From positions 30,657 through 94,656 of the forward strand of contig NZ_JAGSXH010000009.1 of assembly GCF_018283645.1 (NCBI RefSeq): a stretch of DNA of 64,000 nucleotides, given 5' to 3'. Position 1 is the stretch's first letter, and each line of letters starts with the position of its first letter. The notes under the pieces were generated by a model. The model did no database searches, was not told the origin of the DNA, and saw only the letters and a list, made by a program, of their open reading frames with translations. Below are positions 8,902-17,441 of the stretch, one piece after another. Source of the stretch: Actinocrinis puniceicyclus (GTDB taxonomy: Bacteria > Actinomycetota > Actinomycetes > Streptomycetales > Catenulisporaceae). Both the position numbers and the translations under genes were made by a program.

Positions 8902-11193
8902 GTGACCGACCGGGAACCGTCGCCAGCCTGGCCGAACGAGGCCGGAGCCGCTCCCGCTTGTCCCTCGATCGAATGGTTGATCGTGGAAGACCCACGCGCC
9001 GCGTTGCCCAGTCCGGCAGACTTGCCACACCTGCTGTTCCGGGTGGGGCGAGTTGTCCGGCTCCGAATGCGCGGCTTGCGCGCCGCCGACCGGACGCTGA
9101 CGAGACGGGCGTACGGTCGGGTGGTGGGCGGCGGGTACTTGGAGAGGACGCCACTACCCGTGTCTTGGAAGCCCGATGCGCCGTTCCCGGCGTTGTCCGA
9201 GTCCGTCGTGCCGCGCCAGGCGGCTCCGGCTCCCCGCATCGTGCCGGATGGCAGGGCGCTCGACGATTGGGCGCCGAATGCCGCAGCACTGAATGAGACC
9301 GCACTGGATGACACAGCGCCCGATTACCCAGCGCCCGACTACCCAGCGCTGACCGACGACTCCTGCCGCGACGACACCTCCGTGAGTGGCTCGATGCTGA
9401 AGAACACAGCCCTGCGCGATCCGGGTTTCGACGAGTTCGGCGACGGATCGGCCGATGCCCGGCGGTACCCCGCCGGCGACGGCCACCCGATCGGCGAGCG
9501 GGTCGGCGCCCTGCTGGCGGCCGCCCTGGGCGCGGCTCCCAGGGCGATCGCGCTGGTGCGGGACCACGAGCATCGGGTCGACTTCGTCAACCGCGCCTTC
9601 CGGGAGGCGTTCGGGCTGCGCGCCGAGGCCGGCGGACCACTGGCGCGCCTGGTCCCGCAGTTCGCTCAGCTCGGCCTGCTCGACGCGCTCGACCACGTCT
9701 TCGCCACGGGCACGGTGTTCATCGCACCAGAAGTGCGCGTCAACGGATACGGCCCGGCCAAACGCCCCGCGGTCCTGCGTGTGACCTGTTCGCCGGTGCA
9801 TCAACCCGAGGGTGGTCCGGTCACAGGCGCGCTGGTCGACATCATCGACTGCACCGATCAGGTGGTGGCCGTCGACCGTCTGCGCGCTGGAGAGCGCCGT
9901 CACCGGTACGCCGCCGTCGCGTTGCAGCGGTCGCTGTTGCCGCAACGTCTTTCGCAACCGGACGACCTGCGAATCGCAGGTGTCTACCTGCCCGGCGCCG
10001 CGGACAACGCACCCGAGTATGCGACGGACATCTGGCGGCGCGTTAACTCGCCGGGCGAGTACCAGGTCGGGGGCGACTGGTACGACGTGATCCCGCTGGG
10101 TGCCGGGCGGACCGCGTTCGTCATAGGAGACGTGATGGGCCGCGGCGTGCACGCCGCGGCGGTGATGGGCCAGTTGCGGGCGGCGGTGCGCGCGTATGCG
10201 GCGGCGAATCTGCCGCCCGGCGAGCTGCTGCTGCACCTGGACCGGCACGCGGCCGAGTTGGAAGGCGTCGCCTATGCCGAGAGCTCGGCGAGCGCGGGGG
10301 TCTGCGACTTCGGCGCGCTGGCCACCGCCGTGTACGCGGTCTACGACCCGGACGAATGCGTGCTCACGTACGCGAACGCCGGCCACCCCGCGCCTCTGCT
10401 GCGCCTGCCGGAGGGCATGGTCGTGGACCTGGACGCCGCCGGCGGTCCGCCGCTCGGCACCGGGGAGTGGACCTGGCAGGAGGCGTGCGTCACCGTGCCG
10501 CCGGGCTCGTACCTGACGCTGTTCACCGACGGTCTCGTCGAGCGGCGCGGCGTGGACCTCGACGACCAGCTCACCCGGCTGCGCAAGATCCTCGCCGGGG
10601 CGCCTCAGCTGCCGGCGCCGCGTTCGGCCGAGCGGCACGCGCCGCGCCGGATCGGGCCGGTGGACCTGGTGCGCGACGAACTGCTGGCCGGGATGGATCT
10701 GCCCGCCGACCACGACGACGACGTGGCGCTGCTGGTCGTGCACGTGCCGCGGTGGCAGGGGGAGCGCGCCGGGTTGTTCCGCTCGGCCGGGATCGACCTG
10801 GTCGGCGGCACCGAGATCGCTGCGCACGCCCGCGCCTTCGCCTCCGGGGTGCTGCGCGGCTGGCACATCGGCGAGGAACTGTGCGACACGGGCGTGCTCG
10901 CCGTCAGCGAACTGGTGGCCAACGCCGCCACCCACGGAAGGCCGCCGGTAAGACTTCGGCTGCGGCGCACGGACCGCAGGCTCATCGTCGACGTCTACGA
11001 CGGCGACGACCATCTGCCGCGGCGGCGGCTGGCGAACGACACCGACGAGAGCGGCCGGGGCATCGGTATCGTCGCCACCCTCGCCTCGTCGTGGGGGGCG
11101 CGGCTCCTGGGTACCGGCAAGTCAGTGTGGTGCGAGTTCGCTCTCCCGGCACCGCGCGAGTCAGCGCGGCGAGATCAGCCTCCGAGCACATGA
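8902..11193 (+). CDS. PAS / SpoIIE-type PP2C phosphatase / HATPase multidomain regulator
   Basis: Up to 763 residues combining an RsbU-like phosphatase with an RsbW-like kinase, an arrangement that controls anti-anti-sigma factors. Visible: a PAS-like sensor at about 200-325 (RAIALVRDHEHRVDFVNRAFREAFG), the PPM phosphatase at about 350-620 with GGDWYDV, VIGDVMGRG and LFTDGLVERR carrying metal-binding aspartates, and a C-terminal GHKL ATPase with SELVANAATHG (N box) and GRGIGIV (G box). N-terminal region is low-complexity and includes seven tandem pentapeptides (residues 119-153). Start is uncertain: GTG 8902 is the longest; GTG 9160 has GGAGAGG about 12 nt upstream. No partner STAS or sigma gene adjoins it. 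Confidence 0.85.
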   Translation: MTDREPSPAWPNEAGAAPACPSIEWLIVEDPRAALPSPADLPHLLFRVGRVVRLRMRGLRAADRTLTRRAYGRVVGGGYLERTPLPVSWKPDAPFPALSESVVPRQAAPAPRIVPDGRALDDWAPNAAALNETALDDTAPDYPAPDYPALTDDSCRDDTSVSGSMLKNTALRDPGFDEFGDGSADARRYPAGDGHPIGERVGALLAAALGAAPRAIALVRDHEHRVDFVNRAFREAFGLRAEAGGPLARLVPQFAQLGLLDALDHVFATGTVFIAPEVRVNGYGPAKRPAVLRVTCSPVHQPEGGPVTGALVDIIDCTDQVVAVDRLRAGERRHRYAAVALQRSLLPQRLSQPDDLRIAGVYLPGAADNAPEYATDIWRRVNSPGEYQVGGDWYDVIPLGAGRTAFVIGDVMGRGVHAAAVMGQLRAAVRAYAAANLPPGELLLHLDRHAAELEGVAYAESSASAGVCDFGALATAVYAVYDPDECVLTYANAGHPAPLLRLPEGMVVDLDAAGGPPLGTGEWTWQEACVTVPPGSYLTLFTDGLVERRGVDLDDQLTRLRKILAGAPQLPAPRSAERHAPRRIGPVDLVRDELLAGMDLPADHDDDVALLVVHVPRWQGERAGLFRSAGIDLVGGTEIAAHARAFASGVLRGWHIGEELCDTGVLAVSELVANAATHGRPPVRLRLRRTDRRLIVDVYDGDDHLPRRRLANDTDESGRGIGIVATLASSWGARLLGTGKSVWCEFALPAPRESARRDQPPST

Positions 11194-11242
11194 TCCACGT
11201 GAAACACCGCCCAGACCGGTGGCTGACGACGCGTCAGCCCGA

Positions 11243-12256
11243 TCAGACGAAGATCGGATGCACGACGTAGTAAACCGCCGCCGCGCAGACCGCGGCCGCC
11301 GGAATCGTCATGCACCACGCGTAGACGATGTTCTTCGCCACGCCCCAGCGCACGGCGTTCCTCCCCCTGGTCGCCCCGGCGCCCATGATCGAGCCGGTGA
11401 TGATGTGGGTGGTGGAAACCGGCGCCGGGTAGATGAACGCGGTGAAGTACAGCACGAGGGACGCCACGGTCTCCGCGGCGAACCCGCGCGGCGGGTCCAG
11501 TTCGATGATCCGCCGGCCGAGGGTGCGCATGATCCGCCACCCGCCCGCGTAGGTGCCAAGCGAGATCGACAGAGCCGTGGTGAGCAACGCCCACCACGGA
11601 ACGGGGCTCTTGTTGGTCGCGTGGCCGCCGGCGATCAGCGCCAGCATCACCACACCCATGGTCTTCTGCGCGTCCTGAATGCCGTGACCGAGCGCCATGC
11701 CGGCCGCCGAGACGGTCTGCGACATCCGGAAGCCCCGGGTCACCGGGCCCGGCCGGCGCCGCCGGAAGCCCCACAGGATCGCGACCATCAAGGCGAAGGC
11801 CAGGACGAACCCGACCATCGGGGAGACCAGCATCGGCAGCACGACCTTGCTCCACACCCCGCCCCAGTGCACGGTCAGCCCCGCCGCCAGTCCGGCGCCC
11901 ACCATGCCGCCGATCAGCGCGTGCGAACTGGACGAGGGCAGCCCGAAGTACCAGGTGATCAGGTTCCACAGGATCGCCCCGGCGAGCAGCGCGAAGACCA
12001 CCACCAGGCCGCCGGCGCCCTTCGGCGGGGTGGCGATGATGCCGTTGACGATGGACTTGGTCACCCCGCCGCCCAATTTGAGGCCGACGTAGGCGCCGAC
12101 CAGGTTCATGACGCCCGCCATGACCAGCGCGGCGCGCGGGGTCAGCGCCCGGGTGGACACCGAGGTGGCGATCGCGTTGGCCGAGTCGTGGAAACCGTTG
12201 GTGTAGGCGAAACCCAGAGCGACCATGACGACCGTGATCAGGCCGAGCGTCTGCAC
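11243..12256 (-). CDS. pit: Inorganic phosphate transporter, PiT family
   Basis: Low-affinity cation-coupled phosphate permease in the cytoplasmic membrane, 337 residues and about ten helices. The duplicated PiT signature is present: the N-terminal GFAYTNGFHDSANAIATSVSTRAL and the C-terminal VSTTHIITGSIMGAG with its GRNAVRWGVAKNI tail. Start GTG 12256 lies 4 nt after the stop of the DUF47 gene, whose 3' end carries the GGAG site, so the two are translationally linked. The pair is the usual Pit accessory arrangement. Upstream of the operon is an array of GGTCAC-like elements that may mediate phosphate or other control. Confidence 0.93.
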   Translation of the reverse strand: MQTLGLITVVMVALGFAYTNGFHDSANAIATSVSTRALTPRAALVMAGVMNLVGAYVGLKLGGGVTKSIVNGIIATPPKGAGGLVVVFALLAGAILWNLITWYFGLPSSSSHALIGGMVGAGLAAGLTVHWGGVWSKVVLPMLVSPMVGFVLAFALMVAILWGFRRRRPGPVTRGFRMSQTVSAAGMALGHGIQDAQKTMGVVMLALIAGGHATNKSPVPWWALLTTALSISLGTYAGGWRIMRTLGRRIIELDPPRGFAAETVASLVLYFTAFIYPAPVSTTHIITGSIMGAGATRGRNAVRWGVAKNIVYAWCMTIPAAAVCAAAVYYVVHPIFV

Positions 12257-12260
12257 GGTC

Positions 12261-12881
12261 TCAGGACTCCTTGACGATGATCGTCTCGATCGCGTTGGCC
12301 ACGTGCTCGAAGTTGTCCGCCGCGGTCTCCAGGTTCTCGACGATCTCCCGCAGTTTCATCACGGTTATCGCGTCGTACTCGCCGGAGAACAGGTGCGCCA
12401 GCAACTTGCGGTACACCTGGTCGGCCTGGTTCTCCAGCCGGTTGATCTCGATCCAGTATTCGGTCAGGTTCTTCATCGAGCGCAGCCGGGGCATCGCCTC
12501 GGCCGTGAGGTCCGCCGCCCGCACGAGTACGTCCACCTGGTCGGTGACGCCCGGGGGCAGTGCCTCGACCTGATAGAGCGTGGCCAGGTCGACCGCCGCC
12601 TCCATGGCGTCCATCACGTCGTCGAGCCGGCCGGCGAGTTGGTAGATGTCCTCCCGGTCGAAAGGCGTGATGAACGAGGAGTTCAACTGCCGGTAGATCG
12701 CGTGGGTAACCTCATCGCCGGCGTGCTCGGCATCGCGCATCCGCTCGGCGATGCCGGTGCGGTCGGCTTTGTCGCTGCCGAGTAACTCGGTGAGCAGACC
12801 TGCCCCCACGACCAGGTTGTCCGCCGCTTTGGCGAACAGGTCGTAGAAGGTCGTCTCTTGTGGAGTCAGACGCAGGCGCAC
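12261..12881 (-). CDS. DUF47/PhoU-like phosphate transport regulator
   Basis: A 206-residue all-helical DUF47 protein, a PhoU relative that in many bacteria precedes pit and modulates it. Seen: the opening PQETTFYDLFAKAADNLVVGAGLL, the EHAGDEVTHAIYRQLNSSFITPFDREDI motif typical of the family (acidic residues that bind metal clusters in PhoU folds), and a closing EIVENLETAADNFEHVANAIETIIV. Start GTG 12881 has GGAG 7 nt upstream. First gene of the operon with pit. Confidence 0.9.
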   Translation of the reverse strand: MRLRLTPQETTFYDLFAKAADNLVVGAGLLTELLGSDKADRTGIAERMRDAEHAGDEVTHAIYRQLNSSFITPFDREDIYQLAGRLDDVMDAMEAAVDLATLYQVEALPPGVTDQVDVLVRAADLTAEAMPRLRSMKNLTEYWIEINRLENQADQVYRKLLAHLFSGEYDAITVMKLREIVENLETAADNFEHVANAIETIIVKES

Positions 12882-13097
12882 TGGGTACTCCGGGCAGGTC
12901 GGGACGGGCTGGCTTCCCGCCCCGGGGGAGGAACTGGAGCGGTGGTTCGGGAACTGCTCGGTTCCGTGACCACAAGGATGCTAGACGCTCCGCGACCCGA
13001 GCGCGCCGTGTGCGCCCATATGCGCGCCCCTCGTTCCGTCGGCCGTGGCCCGACGAATTCGCTGCGTGATCAGGGGGCCGATTCGGCCTGGCGATCC

Positions 13098-13240
13098 CTT
13101 GTACGCAGTGACCCCTTGTATACAGTGACCCGTACACGCGGTGACCCTTGGACCCTGGCCCCGGTGACCCCTGGATTCATGACCCGTGAACCATGCGCCG
13201 TGCGCTCTGACCCGTGCGCTCTGCCCGTGCACCGTGACCT
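13098..13240. repeat. Degenerate array of GTGACCC / GGTCAC elements
   Basis: The 422-nt gap 12882-13303 has no convincing gene but holds repeated GTGACC(C) motifs at 13108, 13125, 13141, 13164 and 13234, with variants (TGACCC, GTGAACC) at 13180, 13186 and 13208. The first two units are 17-bp near-identical tandem copies, CTTGTACGCAGTGACCC (13098-13114) and CTTGTATACAGTGACCC (13115-13131), followed by a 16-bp degenerate third. On the minus strand, towards the DUF47-pit operon about 220 nt away, they read GGTCAC/GTTCAC, with 22- and 23-nt spacing among three of them. It may be an operator cluster or a decayed tandem repeat. Confidence 0.6.
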
Positions 13241-13303
13241 GTGCATCGTGGCCCTCGTATCACTGTCTGTGTGCGGCACCGCGGACCCTGCGGGGTGGTG
13301 GCC

Positions 13304-13549
13304 TCAGCGGGATCGGGCCGGCTCTCCTGGGCGCAGGCCCAGTACGGCGTCGATGTCCGCGCTGGAAAGCGGTTTGTCGCTGCGTTGCGCGGCGATGATC
13401 AGTTCCGCGTAGAGCTCGATCTCGTCCAGCGCCACCCGGTCGTGGGAGAAGGTGGCGCGCAGCGGCCGACCGTGGCCGTGGCTGTGCGCCGATTCACGGC
13501 GCGGCGCCGGATCGTGCAGGGTGGCGGGGCTGTGCTTGACCGTACGCAA
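13304..13549 (-). CDS. Small conserved actinobacterial protein of unknown function
   Basis: An 81-residue protein with a basic N-terminus containing HSHGHG and a C-terminal helical segment VALDEIELYAELIIAAQRSD followed by LSSADIDAVLGL, a pattern I recall from short streptomycete proteins of unknown role. I start it at TTG 13549 because the near-perfect Shine-Dalgarno TAAGGAGGTGA lies 6-7 nt upstream; a GTG at 13558 is part of that Shine-Dalgarno. No signal or membrane segment. It stands alone between the phosphate operon and a lipoprotein gene. Confidence 0.65.
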   Translation of the reverse strand: MRTVKHSPATLHDPAPRRESAHSHGHGRPLRATFSHDRVALDEIELYAELIIAAQRSDKPLSSADIDAVLGLRPGEPARSR

Positions 13550-13738
13550 TCCGGTCACCTCCTTACCGTCATGGTCCTGGCGATCGCCCTGATGCTTGAT
13601 TTCCTCGCCCGCGGTCTTTCGCTGGCCCTTGCCAGCTTAGAGACCGGGCATAACGGCGACCATGGCCCGTCCGGGCCATCCGCCGACCCGGGCGTCTAGT
13701 TCGGTAAGGCCGTTCGCCCGTCCGAGAGGGTCAGGCGC

Positions 13739-14596
13739 TCAACGTTTGCTCTTCGACGGCGACGGCGACGGCGTCACCGCCGAAGGGGCGACCGAAGCGG
13801 CGGGTGGAGTGTCCACCGTCACCGGCTGATCGAGGTCGAACAGATCGGTCGTCGCGGCGATCTGCACCGCGCCGCCCTGCGGCGCCTGAGCCGGGAACGC
13901 GAAGCGGGCGACGACGCGCCGCACCTCGCCTTGGGCGTCGATGTAGACGTCGAAGGGCACGATCCTGGTCGAGAACGTCCGGGATGCCGCCAGCAACTCG
14001 TCTTTGATCGGGCTTTGCGCCTGGTCCGCCGATACGGTCAAGTCCAGGGTTCCGCTGTAGTGCGCCACAGCGGTCCCACGCACAGTGTCCTGTCCCGCGT
14101 AACGCACGGCACCGCTGCTCACTCCGCGCAACAGCGCGAAGTCGAACACCGGGCTGGTGTATCCGGCGCTGATCAAGTCGCCGTCAGGGAGCTTGGTGGC
14201 GTCGACCCGCTTCCACTTCGTCTTCGTCCCGGACGAGCGAAGGTAGAGCTGCGTCGGTGTGATGATCTCGTCGAGCGGGGTCGTGCTCTGCGGGGTCCGC
14301 ACCACGATCGAGCCGACCTTGCGGTCCAGGTCGAACTCGCCGAGACCGGTGAACTGGCGACTCGCACCGCCGATCGTCATGTCGACCCCCGTGGCGACCT
14401 TCGCGGTGTGGATCTGCGCCGCCTCCCAGGCCGCGTCGCGCACCGCCGCCGCCGGATCCGAGGCGACGCCGACCGCGGGGGAGGAACAGCCGGCCGCGGC
14501 AGCCGTCACCGCGCCGGCGCACAGCGCCAGCAGACCCGGGCGAAATGCTCTCGAGCGACCCGGTCCGCGCGCCGCCGCCGCGTTCACTCTCGCCAT
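13739..14596 (-). CDS. LppX/LolA-fold-like lipoprotein
   Basis: Predicted secreted lipoprotein of 285 residues: signal peptide with hydrophobic core LLALCAGAVTAAAA and lipobox AAGC, a mature domain of alternating beta strands (ATGVDMTIGGASRQFTGLGEFD, YLRSSG, VAHYSGTLDLTV, FDVYIDAQGEVRRVVARFAF), and a Ser/Pro/Lys tail. The strand pattern with a central query-like VDMTIGG segment resembles the LppX/LprG or LolA-like lipid-binding fold of actinobacteria, but this is inferred from pattern only. Start ATG 14596 has a weak site; GTG 14587 is an alternative. Confidence 0.65.
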   Translation of the reverse strand: MARVNAAAARGPGRSRAFRPGLLALCAGAVTAAAAGCSSPAVGVASDPAAAVRDAAWEAAQIHTAKVATGVDMTIGGASRQFTGLGEFDLDRKVGSIVVRTPQSTTPLDEIITPTQLYLRSSGTKTKWKRVDATKLPDGDLISAGYTSPVFDFALLRGVSSGAVRYAGQDTVRGTAVAHYSGTLDLTVSADQAQSPIKDELLAASRTFSTRIVPFDVYIDAQGEVRRVVARFAFPAQAPQGGAVQIAATTDLFDLDQPVTVDTPPAASVAPSAVTPSPSPSKSKR

Positions 14597-14715
14597 CTCG
14601 GGTACTCACTCATCGTTTAGACCGAACGGTTGATCCGTTTCGCGAATTCGTCCTCCCCAACGACCCGGATGGAGGATGGTTACGGCAGAACCATGACGGA
14701 GGAGAGTGCTGACGG

Positions 14716-15621
14716 ATGCGAGTGTTCGTTGCGGGCGCGACCGGGGTGCTGGGCACAGCGGCGGTGCGGCGGCTCGTGGCCGGCGGTCACGAGGTCACCG
14801 GCATCGCCCGCAGCCCGGAGAAACGCAGGGTCCTGCGCTCACTCGGCGCCGACGCGGCTGACGCAGGCATCTTCGACACCGCGGCCGTACGCAAGGCCGT
14901 CGAAGGGCACGATGTCGTGTGCAATCTGGCGACCCGCATCCCCATCGGGACGGCGATGATGCGCGGCTCCTCGTGGCGCGAGAACGACCACGTGCGCGCC
15001 GACGGCAGCGCGATCCTGGCCAAGGTGGCAGCCGAATGCGGGGTCCTGAGACTCGTCCAAGAGGCCGTGGCGTTCGTGTACGCCGACGCGGGAGAGGACT
15101 GGATCACGGAACAGTCACCGCTGGCGCTCGTTCAAGCCACCCGGTCCTCGGTGACCGCGACCGAGAACGCGATGAGCTTCGCGGACCAGTACCGGTTCGC
15201 GGTCGTGCTGCGTTTCGGCGCCTTCTACGGTGACGACGCGAACACCCGCTGGCAACTCGACCGGGTACGCAAGGGTAAGCCGGTGCTGCTCGGCGACCCG
15301 GACGGCTTCGTCTCAGCGATCACGGTCGAGGACGCGGCGGGTGCGGTGGTCGCGGCACTGGCCGCGCCGACGGGTATCTACAATGTGGCCGGCGAGCCGG
15401 TGCGGCGCGCCGAGTGGGCGCGCGCGTTGGCGACCGCGGCCGGAACCGACGGCTCGGCGAGGTACGTGTCCGGCCTGGCTTGTAAGTTCCTCGGCGCCGG
15501 CGCCGAGGTCGCCGCCCGCTCGCTGCGCGTTTCCTCGGACGCGTTCCATGCCGCGACCGGCTGGCGTGCCCGTACCGACCTGGCGGAGGGTTTCGCTCCG
15601 GCCGTGAAGGTCATGCGCTGA
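14716..15621 (+). CDS. NAD(P)-binding epimerase/dehydratase-family (extended SDR-like) protein
   Basis: A 301-residue Rossmann-fold protein. The N-terminal MRVFVAGATGVLGTAAVRRL is a textbook atypical/extended SDR nucleotide-binding GxxGxxG motif, and later VVCNLATRIP, LRFGAFYG, AITVEDAAGAVVAAL and GIYNVAGEPV follow the epimerase-family order. The catalytic Tyr-x3-Lys is not evident (the usual position reads VYADAGEDW), so it may be an atypical SDR or regulator-like reductase. GGAGGAGAG ribosome-binding site lies 8 nt before ATG 14716. Substrate unknown. Single gene, divergent from the lipoprotein. Confidence 0.8.
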   Translation: MRVFVAGATGVLGTAAVRRLVAGGHEVTGIARSPEKRRVLRSLGADAADAGIFDTAAVRKAVEGHDVVCNLATRIPIGTAMMRGSSWRENDHVRADGSAILAKVAAECGVLRLVQEAVAFVYADAGEDWITEQSPLALVQATRSSVTATENAMSFADQYRFAVVLRFGAFYGDDANTRWQLDRVRKGKPVLLGDPDGFVSAITVEDAAGAVVAALAAPTGIYNVAGEPVRRAEWARALATAAGTDGSARYVSGLACKFLGAGAEVAARSLRVSSDAFHAATGWRARTDLAEGFAPAVKVMR

Positions 15622-15639
15622 GTTGCACACGACCGTCCG

Positions 15640-16668
15640 TCAGGACGTGCTGCCGGCCGGGCTCGTCGTGTCCTGACCCACCGGCCACTGCGGCACCTGG
15701 GCGTACGGGCGTGCCGCGCCGATGTAGCCGCCGAAGCCGTCGATCGAGTCGAAGCGGATCGTCGCGCCCGTGTGCGGGGCATCGATCATCGCGCCGCCCC
15801 CCACGTAGATGCCCACGTGATGGATCGTCGTCGGGTCGCTCAGGTTGGACGCGAAGAAGACCAGGTCACCGGGCTGCAACTGACTGCGTGGCACATGCGG
15901 GCCGGCATACCACTGGTCTGCCGCGACACGTGGGATCTTCACACCGACGCTCGCGTACGCCGCCTGCGTCAGACCGGAGCAGTCGAACTCGCCGTGCTCT
16001 GCCACGGTGCCGGTGCCGCCCCACAGGTAGGGCGTGCCGAGCCGATCGTAGGCGAACGCGATGGCGCGGACAGCGACGTCGCTCGCGGCGACCGTGCCGC
16101 TCGGGGCGCTGAACGCCTTCTCGAGAACTTTGATGTTCTTCACATAGTTCTGGGTCTCGGCGATCGCGGGGACTCCGGCCGCGGCTATCACCGCGCCCGG
16201 GCCCGCGTTGTACGCCGCGAGCATGTTGTCGATCTGGTCCCCGGGCATCTTCGCGACCTGTTGAGCCAGCGCGCAGTCGTAGCGGGCCGCCGCGGGGATG
16301 GCGTCGGCCGGGTTGAAGATGTCCCGCTTGCCGTCACCGTCCCGCGGCGAGGACCAGTTCGGCCAGGTCCCCGGCATGAACTGGGCGATACCTTCCGCGC
16401 CGGCGGGCGAGACCGCCCTGGGGTCGAACGCGCTCTCCTGGTAGAGCTGCGCGGCCAGCAACGGCGCGCTGAGCTGGGAACAGGTCGTCCCGGCGGCCTC
16501 GATCAGGGAGGCGTACTCGGTCGGAACCGTGCCGGTCGCCAGGGAGGCGCGCGCCGCCTGGAGTTGTGAGCCGGTGATCCCTACCGCCACCACCGCGACC
16601 GCGCCGACGATGACGAAGGGAACCAGCAAAGTGCCCGTCAGAATCCAGATCCACCGGCGTCCCGGCAT
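15640..16668 (-). CDS. Membrane-anchored lytic transglycosylase (SLT) fused to NlpC/P60 peptidase
   Basis: A bifunctional peptidoglycan hydrolase of the type used by Gram-positive conjugation/secretion machines. N-terminal TM anchor (residues about 8-32). SLT domain about 45-180 with the catalytic Glu in LYQESAFDPRAVSPAGAEGIAQFMP and the AAYNAGPGAV motif. NlpC/P60 domain about 200-330 with Cys in FDCSGLTQAAY, His in TIHHVGIYVGGGAMIDAP and a further polar residue downstream. GGAGGAGG precedes ATG 16668. It is divergent from the secretion module that follows and is its most likely cell-wall-opening component. Confidence 0.88.
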   Translation of the reverse strand: MPGRRWIWILTGTLLVPFVIVGAVAVVAVGITGSQLQAARASLATGTVPTEYASLIEAAGTTCSQLSAPLLAAQLYQESAFDPRAVSPAGAEGIAQFMPGTWPNWSSPRDGDGKRDIFNPADAIPAAARYDCALAQQVAKMPGDQIDNMLAAYNAGPGAVIAAAGVPAIAETQNYVKNIKVLEKAFSAPSGTVAASDVAVRAIAFAYDRLGTPYLWGGTGTVAEHGEFDCSGLTQAAYASVGVKIPRVAADQWYAGPHVPRSQLQPGDLVFFASNLSDPTTIHHVGIYVGGGAMIDAPHTGATIRFDSIDGFGGYIGAARPYAQVPQWPVGQDTTSPAGSTS

Positions 16669-16878
16669 CGCGGCCTCCTCCCCTCGCGCAAGCGCCCTGG
16701 TCAGTCAGCTTGGCGCGTTCACAGTCCGGCCACGGCGGCGAGCCCTATGATAGAGGCGGTGGTGACGAGGCGTCAGTCTTCGCACTTCAGAATCGAGCGC
16801 TCCTGTTCGACTGCGCAAAACACCCTCATACTGGCAACACTGGACGACAACGACCAACCCGAGGACCGGGGGTGCAGC

Positions 16879-17235
16879 GTGCTGACTCTCCTTACGACAC
16901 TGCCCGCCCACGCCGAGTGGCACACACTGCTACCTGCGGCCAGCGGTGGGAATATCAATACGATCATCGGAGGGATCGCGCCGGACTGGGGCCCCTTCGG
17001 GAAGGTCGGCCAGCAGGCACGGGTGATGATCGAGGTCATCATGGCGGCGGCGATCCTGCTCTGCCTCGGCATCGCCATCTGGGGCGCGGCCAAGCAACGC
17101 ATCGGCGCTACCGCTCTGCGCGATTCGTTCAGCGCCGAGCAGGGCAAGGGTCTGATCGTGGCCGGGCTCACAGGCGTGTTCATCATCGGTTCGCTCGGCA
17201 CCCTGTTCACCATCGTCTACGGCATGGCGATCTGA
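16879..17235 (+). CDS. Small two-TM protein at head of secretion module (VirB2/TrbC-like position)
   Basis: 118 residues from GTG 16879 (GGGGG stretch upstream), with a short hydrophobic start, a hydrophilic loop GGNINTIIGGIAPDWGPFGK, then two TM helices (IMAAAILLCLGIAIWG and GLIVAGLTGVFIIGSLGTLFTIVYGMAI) separated by a charged loop. Size, topology and position ahead of VirB8-, VirB6- and VirB4-like genes suggest a pilin-like or TrbC-like component, but sequence alone does not prove it. The frame is open to 16747; that extension is Cys/Arg-rich and unlike a signal sequence. Confidence 0.6.
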   Translation: MLTLLTTLPAHAEWHTLLPAASGGNINTIIGGIAPDWGPFGKVGQQARVMIEVIMAAAILLCLGIAIWGAAKQRIGATALRDSFSAEQGKGLIVAGLTGVFIIGSLGTLFTIVYGMAI

Positions 17236-17441
17236 GTCGTGGACGAAGCGGCGGCGCGACGCCCGTCGGCGCGCGCGATGGTGTACACGCGGACCGGCGC
17301 GGGCCGCGCAAGCTGTAGCCAGGCGGAAAGCGGGGCAGGGGCCCAACGGCTGACGCGCGCAGAGTCTCTGGCGTGTAACGCGGCTCAACCGGTCCCGGGA
17401 CCGGTGAGACTGGTTTCCATATCCACGAGGAGTGAGGCCTG

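Noticed and set aside
13070..13279. Short minus-strand frames in the GTGACC array, repeating CIQGVT-like peptides
   Set aside because: The peptide repetition simply reflects the DNA repeats, and no ribosome-binding site or codon bias supports translation.
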